Shown: positions 58,208 to 63,079 of the stretch, in pieces
Layout of the letters: each line of letters opens with the position of its first letter
Numbering within the stretch: the first letter of the stretch is position 1
IMG/VR virus record: IMGVR_UViG_3300013307_000005
Coordinates: 1-63,079 of that record
Length of the DNA stretch: 63,079 bases
Direction: 5' to 3' (one strand)
DNA from: a virus
Program-made: the position numbers and the translations under genes
Notes under the pieces: model-generated
Seen by the model: the letters and a program-made list of their open reading frames with translations, nothing else
The model's database searches: none
Told to the model about the DNA's origin: nothing

Positions 58208-58211
58208 ATCT

Positions 58212-58250
58212 AAAAAAGAAGGGCGATATCTCGCTGCCGGATATCGCCCT
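58212..58250 (-). terminator. Terminator of the 58718 gene
   Basis: A perfect 11-bp stem AGGGCGATATC/GATATCGCCCT with a 9-nt loop; on the minus strand it is followed by TTCTTTTTT. Confidence 0.9.
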
Positions 58251-58274
58251 AAGTGGTAATCAACTCGTGAAGAA

Positions 58275-58718
58275 TTACTCGAGCTCTTCGCCCTCTTCGG
58301 AATCCTCGTCGCCGGAATCCTCATCCTCATCTTCTTCAACCTCTTCCTCGGGCTCGTCCTTCTTCTTGCCCTTGGCCTTGGTCTCCTTAGCCGGCTTCTC
58401 AGCCTTTTTCTTCTCAGCCTTTTCACGGGCTTCAGCGAGACGTGCTTCCTTCTTCTCCTCGGACTGCTTCTTGTACTTCTCGAAGCTGGCTGAGGCATCG
58501 GCGAGGAACGGATCATCCTCTTCCCACTTGTAGCGGGTGTAGCCATTGTCCTGGAACTTGGGAAGGGTGCGGAGCCAGCGCCGGAGGATGGTGGGCTTGG
58601 TGCCCAGGCGGGCTGCGAGTTCGGTGGAGGTGATCATTTTCTTTTCGGGTTCTGCCGCTTTCTCTACGGGCTTCTCAGCAACTGCGGTGTTGCCTTCTGC
58701 CTTATTCTTCTTCGCCAT
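58275..58718 (-). CDS. HTH protein with long charged tail (paralogue of the 870 gene)
   Basis: 147 aa. ELAARLGTKPTILRRWLRTL ... YTRYKWEEDDP matches the HTH of the 870 protein position by position; a Lys/Glu/Ala-rich helical tail of about 60 residues follows. GGAGAC precedes the ATG. Monocistronic, with a palindrome in its promoter and a strong terminator. Likely an abundant DNA-binding protein. Confidence 0.85.
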   Translation of the reverse strand: MAKKNKAEGNTAVAEKPVEKAAEPEKKMITSTELAARLGTKPTILRRWLRTLPKFQDNGYTRYKWEEDDPFLADASASFEKYKKQSEEKKEARLAEAREKAEKKKAEKPAKETKAKGKKKDEPEEEVEEDEDEDSGDEDSEEGEELE

Positions 58719-58762
58719 GTAAGTGTCTCCGTGTTGCGGATTTGGATTTTAACTACATATTA

Positions 58763-58792
58763 ATTCTATGACAGATGGGTACCATTTGTCAA
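58763..58792 (-). promoter_or_regulatory. Promoter of the 58718 gene with internal palindrome
   Basis: Minus strand: TTGACA (58792-58787), 18 bp, TAGAAT (58768-58763). A 21-bp palindrome (58770-58790; GACA-x-ATGG/CCAT-x-TGTC, 8 of 10 pairs) overlaps the -35 and spacer and may be an operator. Confidence 0.7.
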
Positions 58793-58817
58793 GGATCCAG
58801 TTTAAAATTCTTTGGTA

Positions 58818-59012
58818 TTAGGAAGTAGTCTTTATTCTTCGGTAGGGGTAAGCTTTCGGAGATCCATCGCAGAATTGACATTCTAGGTAGAATGGCTCCA
58901 GAGTACCGTCATTCGATATCCAGATGTTGCTGCACTCTAAGCATTGCCAACGTAGAATCCTGAAAGGCCCTGTGCTGAGATTAAGTACTCTATCCTCGAT
59001 GATCTCAATCAT
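58818..59012 (-). CDS. Zinc ribbon with YPYRRIKTTS tag
   Basis: 64 aa. CLEC ... CQFC zinc ribbon, then YPYRRIKTTS. The tag is CGA AGA ATA AAG with no ribosome-binding site, and the next gene has its own promoter. ATG overlaps the previous stop. Confidence 0.8.
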   Translation of the reverse strand: MIEIIEDRVLNLSTGPFRILRWQCLECSNIWISNDGTLEPFYLECQFCDGSPKAYPYRRIKTTS

Positions 59013-59158
59013 TTAATTCTTCTCTCCGGATACTTCTTCGGCACTCCACCACATTCAGGACAATGAACGGTGTTCCGCAACCTTTCAAAGAAGAAGCGAT
59101 CACACAGTGTACACCAGTAGAAAGCAAATATACTTCCCTCCGAAATCAGCTGTATCAT
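59009..59158 (-). CDS. 49-aa zinc ribbon ending YPERRIK
   Basis: CTLC ... CPEC zinc ribbon in a 49-residue protein whose last seven residues are YPERRIK, the motif at the very C-terminus. ATGA overlaps link it to both neighbours; GGAGAG within the tag serves the next ATG. Confidence 0.75.
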   Translation of the reverse strand: MIQLISEGSIFAFYWCTLCDRFFFERLRNTVHCPECGGVPKKYPERRIK

Positions 59159-59349
59159 TTCTTAATTCTTCTCTCAGGATATTGCTTTGGTCTATATCCA
59201 CACCGTGGACATTCACCAGGTGGGCCGTCGACCTCGAATCGGGGTATGAAATGATCACAGATAGGACACGAGTAAAAGGCCTTTCGGCTTTCACCAAAAA
59301 GGCCTAATACCGAACCCTTCATAATGCAGTAAAAGGGTTTATCCATCAT
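59155..59349 (-). CDS. Zinc ribbon ending YPERRIKK
   Basis: 64 aa from the ATG that overlaps the stop of the 27-aa gene. CPIC ... CPRCGYRPKQ then YPERRIKK. Close paralogue of its neighbours in layout. The tag supplies GAGAG for the next gene. Confidence 0.8.
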   Translation of the reverse strand: MMDKPFYCIMKGSVLGLFGESRKAFYSCPICDHFIPRFEVDGPPGECPRCGYRPKQYPERRIKK

Positions 59350-59429
59350 TCCGGCCACGGGAACACTATCAGGATGGTTAATACGAGAGTGATTCCCAGG
59401 AAGATCAATGCTGCCTCAACTTTCTTCAT
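59346..59429 (-). CDS. 27-aa single-span membrane peptide
   Basis: GGAGGAAG lies just before the ATG. The product is MKKVEAALIF followed by LGITLVLTILIVFPWPE: two Lys then one membrane span. Overlaps both neighbours (ATGA at its end). Very short, but the ribosome-binding site, packing and topology are convincing. Confidence 0.55.
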   Translation of the reverse strand: MKKVEAALIFLGITLVLTILIVFPWPE

Positions 59430-59658
59430 TTTCTTCCTCCGCATTGCGCATGTCATAGACGGTCATCAGAACTGTGTCATCACCGCTGAAGAATCCGTTG
59501 TAGAGATCCCTAGAGAAGTCTCGCTGTTCCTCAGCGATCATCTCTAGTTCTTCTTGCTCAGGCGCCGGTTCATTAGCGTTGAAGACAGTAGCGAATTCCT
59601 GGATCGCAGCAACTGCCTTATCGTAGGCAGCTTTCGTTTCAGCTGATAATTTCTTCAT
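59416..59658 (-). CDS. Small acidic helical protein
   Basis: 80 aa from the ATG at 59658. MKKLSAETKAAYDKAVAAIQ then an acidic C-terminal half (EEQRDFSRDLYNG, EEENEES). Not recognised. Confidence 0.7.
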   Translation of the reverse strand: MKKLSAETKAAYDKAVAAIQEFATVFNANEPAPEQEELEMIAEEQRDFSRDLYNGFFSGDDTVLMTVYDMRNAEEENEES

Positions 59659-59822
59659 ACCTTGACCTTTCTGCCATATTCGTTGTTGTATACGGCGGTG
59701 GCCATCTTGAGCCAGGTCTTGAAGGATGGAGGCGTATAGTTCTTTTGCCGGCACCATTGATGGAATTCACCGTATGTCCCATTCTTCAGGATATACCAGA
59801 TTGATGGTAGGAGGAGAAGCAT
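59655..59822 (-). CDS. 55-aa basic protein
   Basis: Begins MLLLLPSIWYILKNGTYGEF and ends NEYGRKVKV. GGAGGTG lies 6 nt before the ATG, in the upstream gene. Its TGA overlaps the next ATG. The hydrophobic start may be a membrane anchor. Unknown. Confidence 0.65.
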   Translation of the reverse strand: MLLLLPSIWYILKNGTYGEFHQWCRQKNYTPPSFKTWLKMATAVYNNEYGRKVKV

Positions 59823-60059
59823 TTAGAACACCTCCGATAGAACTTCATCGTAGCGTTCCTTATGCAGCTTGAATATTGGGCGAAGCTTTTTAAGGGCTCC
59901 ATCCAGCGTGCGGGCGTTACCGATGTGTTCTTGAATATCGGTATCTTCCCAGCACTCAACAAGTACGTCCCAACCCTTTTCGTAATGCTCACGGGCATAC
60001 TTGCGAATCGCTTGAAGCAGCAGTTGCTGTTCAAGTACTGCTTGTGTCAATGGGTCCAT
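59823..60059 (-). CDS. Unknown helical 78-aa protein
   Basis: ATG preceded by TTGGAGAAC from the end of the upstream gene. Helical, mixed charge (IRKYAREHYEKGWDVLVEC). Not recognised. Confidence 0.7.
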   Translation of the reverse strand: MDPLTQAVLEQQLLLQAIRKYAREHYEKGWDVLVECWEDTDIQEHIGNARTLDGALKKLRPIFKLHKERYDEVLSEVF

Positions 60060-60061
60060 CG

Positions 60062-60247
60062 TTAGTTCTCCAAGATGTCAATGATTTCTTTCAGCTGGTT
60101 GATGTATTGCTTTTTCTCGGCGATATCTCCCGCATCATCTTGTTCCGAGAAGTGGTGGATATCATCATTCTCATTGTCGATTTCGTTCTGAATACATTCG
60201 ACAATCTGAGAGATCTGATCCTGAGTAAGCTTTGATAGATCTGGCAT
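60062..60247 (-). CDS. Small acidic helical protein
   Basis: 61 aa. GAGGG precedes the ATG. It ends IDILEN with its TAA inside GGAGAACTAA, the frame in which an embedded ribosome-binding site creates a stop; this contrasts with the RRIK-frame junctions. Confidence 0.7.
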   Translation of the reverse strand: MPDLSKLTQDQISQIVECIQNEIDNENDDIHHFSEQDDAGDIAEKKQYINQLKEIIDILEN

Positions 60248-60263
60248 GTTTCCCTCTAATTAT

Positions 60264-60292
60264 ATGATAAGCGATCACTTATCATTTGTCAA
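60264..60292 (-). promoter_or_regulatory. Promoter of the 60247 operon with palindrome
   Basis: Minus strand: TACCC-TTGACA (60292-60287), 17 bp, TATCAT (60269-60264). The spacer is a 20-bp palindrome (60265-60284, TGATAAG ... CTTATCA, one mismatched pair), a likely operator. Confidence 0.75.
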
Positions 60293-60466
60293 GGGTACGG
60301 TTTTTATCCTACGCTCTGGATAGCTTTTCTCTACCGAACCACAATAGGGGCATTCTTCAGGATCTCTATTAACGTCTACTGAAAACCAGTTTCCGCAGTT
60401 ATCACAACTAAATGTATTAAAGACTTCTATACCGAATGCAACGGTTGAACCAACTCTAGTGAACAC
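60275..60466 (-). CDS. Zinc ribbon with YPERRIKTVPLTNDK tag
   Basis: 63 aa from a GTG. CDNCGNWF ... CPYCG zinc ribbon, then YPERRIKT. RRIK is CGT AGG ATA AAA without a ribosome-binding role; the final residues are encoded by the -35 region of the next promoter. Confidence 0.8.
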   Translation of the reverse strand: MFTRVGSTVAFGIEVFNTFSCDNCGNWFSVDVNRDPEECPYCGSVEKSYPERRIKTVPLTNDK

Positions 60467-60662
60467 TTCTAATTCTCCTACCTGTGGGCGGTGGCTTCGC
60501 TATCATTGTATCGGCTTCGTATTGATGTGGTTCATTACCTGTAGCAGCGAAGTTGAGCAGATGTCTATCACACTTCGCACATCTTATAGCATATACATAA
60601 GCTTCATCAGCGTAAGCTATCTTAAACTCATATGACCCACAGGACATGCAGCAATGTTCCAT
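60456..60662 (-). CDS. Zinc ribbon ending TGRRIRSVH
   Basis: 68 aa. CCMSCG ... CAKC zinc site, then PPTGRRIRSVH. AGG AGA ATT AGA supplies the ribosome-binding site for the next GTG. No obvious ribosome-binding site for its own start. Confidence 0.75.
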   Translation of the reverse strand: MEHCCMSCGSYEFKIAYADEAYVYAIRCAKCDRHLLNFAATGNEPHQYEADTMIAKPPPTGRRIRSVH

Positions 60663-60670
60663 GGTAACCT

Positions 60671-60709
60671 CGAAGTGATGCCCCTCACTGTGGAAAGTAA
60701 GGGGCTTCG
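60671..60709 (-). terminator. Hairpin after the secreted FnIII gene
   Basis: GCCCCT/AGGGGC with an outer CGAAG/CTTCG pairing. No clear T run. It lies between the 61142 and 60662 genes. Confidence 0.5.
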
Positions 60710-60713
60710 GTGT

Positions 60714-61142
60714 TTACTGTACATTGCCAGATAAGGTACCTGGCGGTGGAGTTTGGCTAGTGCCTCCCCCGCCGCTTGAAGGGTTTGGAACAGTACCGGT
60801 ACAGATATTGCTCGGAACAGACTCTGAGTTGGAAAAGCTGACGTCCTGAGCAGTGATGTAGTAAGAATAGGTGCTGCCGGCAGTCACGTTGGTATCCGTG
60901 GTGCTAAGCTGACCAGTGAGACCCACGATCTTGGACCATGAGCTACAGGAGGTTACTGAGGTGCAAGTCCCCGGAGCCCGGTAAACGTTGTACCCCACTG
61001 AGAAAGTTGCTGAGGAAGCCAGCCAGTTCAGTGTTACTTGATGGTTGGTTTGCCCGGTGATTTGTTTCAGAGTACATGTGGTTTGAGCATTGGAGTGCCA
61101 AGCGTATAGGAATACACCTGCAAGAATTAACTTCTTTAACAC
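60714..61142 (-). CDS. Secreted fibronectin-III protein
   Basis: 142 aa from a GTG whose ribosome-binding site is the tag of the upstream gene. Signal peptide MLKKLILAGVFLYAWHSNA before Q. One FnIII domain: NHQVTLNWLASS ... GYNVYRAPG ... TAGSTYSYYITAQD, with four Cys near its loops, then a Gly/Ser/Pro tail. The HxVxLxW ... YNVYR type is common in secreted Acidobacteriota proteins. It might alter the cell surface, for instance in superinfection exclusion. Confidence 0.8.
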   Translation of the reverse strand: MLKKLILAGVFLYAWHSNAQTTCTLKQITGQTNHQVTLNWLASSATFSVGYNVYRAPGTCTSVTSCSSWSKIVGLTGQLSTTDTNVTAGSTYSYYITAQDVSFSNSESVPSNICTGTVPNPSSGGGGTSQTPPPGTLSGNVQ

Positions 61143-61357
61143 TTAATTCTCCTTTCTATAGGTGGGGGAGTTTCAATAGGCCTAATCTCGAAGTGTCTTA
61201 CAGGAGAACCCGTTACCCACCTGGCTTCCCATATAGGTTCTTTACACTGTGTGCAGATAAGTTTATATCTGTAATAGTCTGGCGATTCATCGGACAGAAC
61301 TCGATGTAGTTGAAGATTAGAAGATTGGCAGTAGGGACAACTTAGTAGAGTGCTCAA
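61136..61357 (-). CDS. Zinc ribbon ending IERRIKC
   Basis: 73 aa from a TTG. CPYCQSSN ... CTQCKEP zinc ribbon, then PPPIERRIKC. AGG AGA ATT AAG feeds the GTG of the secreted FnIII gene. Confidence 0.8.
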   Translation of the reverse strand: MSTLLSCPYCQSSNLQLHRVLSDESPDYYRYKLICTQCKEPIWEARWVTGSPVRHFEIRPIETPPPIERRIKC

Positions 61358-61626
61358 TTCTTAATCCTCCTCTCCGGATAGTGCTTTGCAAAACCTTTAA
61401 TCACGGGCGAAGTAGTATTGCCCTCCATAGCCGATTCTGGAACACCCCAAGCTGTGTAACCGAATCTGGTATCAAGATCTATATGATCTCTTCCCTTCAT
61501 CTTCACACTGCCGTCAATTGCCATAACCAGAGTTCCATCAAGTAAGTCGTTAAACTCTGATATGCTTAACAGATGTATTATCTGACCACGGGCTGGGCCA
61601 GAATCTATGGTCCATCGTGTACTCAA
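61354..61626 (-). CDS. Unknown protein ending YPERRIKN
   Basis: 90 aa from a TTG with AGGAGG in the upstream tag. Beta-rich (PARGQIIHLL, DGTLVMAIDGSVKMKG). Not recognised. Tag AGG AGG ATT AAG leads to the next TTG. Confidence 0.75.
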   Translation of the reverse strand: MSTRWTIDSGPARGQIIHLLSISEFNDLLDGTLVMAIDGSVKMKGRDHIDLDTRFGYTAWGVPESAMEGNTTSPVIKGFAKHYPERRIKN

Positions 61627-61820
61627 TCCTTAATCCTCCTTTCTGGGTAGGCAGAGACAAGGTCGTACCTGGGATTATTGCCTAAGTACTTACCGTCCAG
61701 ATTGGTTACGATGACGTCGAATGGAGAATCCTTCAAATGCACTAGCAGATGATTGTTATCGTACCCCATTCTGATCCTGCTTATCTGATGTCCACCTGAT
61801 GTTACCTCAAGCCATTTCAC
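61623..61820 (-). CDS. Unknown protein ending YPERRIKD
   Basis: 65 aa from a GTG overlapping the previous stop. Beta-rich (NHLLVHLKDSPFDVIVTNLDG). Tag AGG AGG ATT AAG GAT TGA with the next TTG overlapping its stop. Confidence 0.75.
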   Translation of the reverse strand: MKWLEVTSGGHQISRIRMGYDNNHLLVHLKDSPFDVIVTNLDGKYLGNNPRYDLVSAYPERRIKD

Positions 61821-62797
61821 TCGAATATCTCCAGCTTTACGCTTGTTCCTGCAACTGTGGCAACGCGAGGACGTGGTGGTTCTACTGCAGTGATAGCTGC
61901 GTCAGGTGCCAGCTCGTGGTCCACTTCCTCATCAGCAAAGTCGACGATTACCTCATGATCGTTATCTGAATACGCAGTGTTGTCAATCTCCACTGACGTA
62001 TCTGCAGCCGGTGGCGGTGGCGTCTGGTTAACATCTGTCCACACGATGTCGTTACCCTGCCGAGTCCATGTGATGCCGCCCATTACCTTACGAGCGAGGA
62101 GTATGAGCTCCCAGTCCCACTGCATCTCCGACCACGCGTCGAAAGCAATAACCTTATGCGGAACAGGTCCTGCAGATAGCTTATTACGCAGCCAGGTGAT
62201 TACCTTATCACTGGCGTAATACCACATCCACTTCTTATTCTCTAGATTCTTCTTGCTAAGAATGCCAAGGATACCCTTAGCTTTTAAAGCAGTACTGCGC
62301 TGGTAGCCAGCAGCCTGCATAAGCTCAAAGCCAACGTTGTTAGGAATCTGCCAGTTCCATTCCTCCATAATGACGCGCAGATCCTCAACTGCCGGTCGAT
62401 GCCGGGCACTGATCTCATCCTTGTATACGTTGTTCTCCTTGATCATAAGGATGTGGGCTTTATGCCGAGCCTCGTCAGGTGCTCGCCTAGGGAATGCCCA
62501 GTACCACTTCTGATTCTTACGGAATGATCGTATGCCAAGAAACTTCTTCAGTCGGTTGATAGTCGTACGCGAGCAGCCGGCTAGGAGCTCATCCATCTCT
62601 GTAGCGGGAATGCTTCTCTTGTGGGTATCCACAAAGGCATCATATACGCGAGTGGCGAGCAGATGCATGCGTGTGTTGGGATTGATCTTCGGAGGCTTGA
62701 CTGGAGTCTCGCCAAGATAATACATCTGGCTCTGGATCTCGAGCTCTTCCTCAGTGCGTCGTAATTTCTCAACTAAAGCATTGGGATTTAATGGCAT
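61817..62797 (-). CDS. Protein with repeated winged-helix domains
   Basis: 326 aa. Three successive helical units each end in a Trp-containing beta wing: FRKNQKWYWAFP (about 105), ENKKWMWYY (about 193) and QGNDIVWTD (about 255); the C-terminal 70 residues are acidic and disordered. The last domain of the replicative helicase ends the same way. Located beside the putative origin region, it is a candidate initiator or regulator. AAGGAT precedes the ATG. Confidence 0.75.
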   Translation of the reverse strand: MPLNPNALVEKLRRTEEELEIQSQMYYLGETPVKPPKINPNTRMHLLATRVYDAFVDTHKRSIPATEMDELLAGCSRTTINRLKKFLGIRSFRKNQKWYWAFPRRAPDEARHKAHILMIKENNVYKDEISARHRPAVEDLRVIMEEWNWQIPNNVGFELMQAAGYQRSTALKAKGILGILSKKNLENKKWMWYYASDKVITWLRNKLSAGPVPHKVIAFDAWSEMQWDWELILLARKVMGGITWTRQGNDIVWTDVNQTPPPPAADTSVEIDNTAYSDNDHEVIVDFADEEVDHELAPDAAITAVEPPRPRVATVAGTSVKLEIFE

Positions 62798-62817
62798 GTG
62801 GTGACATCCTTACTATT

Positions 62818-62847
62818 ATTATATGCCAGTAAAACGTGAGTTGTCAA
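62818..62847 (-). promoter_or_regulatory. Promoter of the 62797 operon
   Basis: Minus strand: GCCC-TTGACA (62847-62842), 18 bp, TATAAT (62823-62818). Drives the leftward early operon. Confidence 0.85.
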
Positions 62848-62956
62848 GGGCAGTAGTGTGTGGTGTGATACTAAGATTTAAGAGTAGGCTAAGTTTCAAT
62901 CTCTACTAGTCAACAATAGTAAATTTGCTTAACTGCCCCCCTAAATCGTGACGCTT

Positions 62957-63079
62957 AAAAAAATGTTACTGCAGGATAATAGGAACTGCTAGTGTGCTAC
63001 AATACCACATTTTGGTATCTGTCGGTATCTTTACGTAATCTGTCGTCCAACATACTATGTCTTTGAAATATATATATGT
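62957..63079. repeat. Terminal direct repeat, right copy
   Basis: Identical to positions 1-123. See the left copy. Confidence 0.95.

Noticed and set aside
58208-58546. Arg-rich N-terminal extension of the double zinc-ribbon gene
   Set aside because: It is an out-of-frame reading of the acidic 58275-58718 gene and crosses a strong terminator; the ATG at 58207 is a better start.
1-63079. CRISPR arrays, tRNA genes, integrase or transposons
   Set aside because: No regularly spaced repeats, no convincing cloverleaf and no recombinase motifs were seen on reading; tRNAs cannot be fully excluded without a covariance search.

Overview
The window looks like the complete genome of a virulent, podovirus-like tailed phage of about 62,956 bp. 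The first and last 123 bases are identical, so the contig closes on itself. I see terminase, portal, scaffold and HK97-type capsid genes, a head-tail adaptor, a giant tail protein and internal virion proteins. I see no tape-measure, tail-tube or sheath gene, no integrase and no tRNA. The host is probably a Gram-negative soil or freshwater bacterium. Five phage proteins carry Sec signal peptides ending in (A/G)-Q, and one is a secreted fibronectin-III protein of a kind common in Acidobacteriota, so that phylum is my best but unproven guess.

Layout. A non-coding stretch of about 1 kb spans the contig junction (62,798-62,956 plus 1-869), and transcription diverges from it. From 870 to 8,084 there is a rightward early region of about 25 small, mostly unknown genes. 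From 8,167 to 37,844 lies the rightward late module: TerS and TerL, portal, scaffold, capsid, secreted beta-helix and glycine-rich proteins, lysis proteins, adaptor, tail and ejection proteins. From 62,797 down to 38,121 most genes run leftward. They include small zinc-ribbon genes, a Ycf46/Ycf35-like pair, a ligase, a SNF2 helicase, a nucleotide-metabolism cluster (two thymidylate-synthase-fold proteins, dCMP deaminase, MazG-like hydrolase, dNMP kinase), family A DNA polymerase, nucleases, and a RecA-like ATPase with a DUF669 protein. A rightward island at 49,610-51,611 encodes a primase-polymerase and a replicative helicase.

The most unusual feature is a short C-terminal peptide, consensus (P/T/I)-(E/x)-R-R-I-K, on 29 otherwise unrelated proteins, including TerL and DNA polymerase. 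In 18 cases its codons also contain the ribosome-binding site of the next gene. In 11 cases they do not, yet the peptide persists with different codons. The early genes share a strong promoter (ACCCTTGACAA, 17-18 bp spacer, TATRAT). In six genes the ATG lies exactly 6 nt after the -10 box, which predicts leaderless mRNAs. Two 74-bp elements with identical 12-bp inverted ends and identical 50-bp spacing bracket the capsid-to-lysis module. The heptamer CTGTGGG is strongly over-represented.

Working model. The RRIK-tagged proteins are early or host-takeover products plus two core enzymes. The nucleotide cluster probably makes a modified cytosine. PrimPol, helicase, DNA polymerase, ligase and the recombination proteins replicate the genome. 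The late module packages it, lyses the cell, and secretes polysaccharide-active or adhesive proteins. All family calls come from reading motifs by eye; no database search was run.
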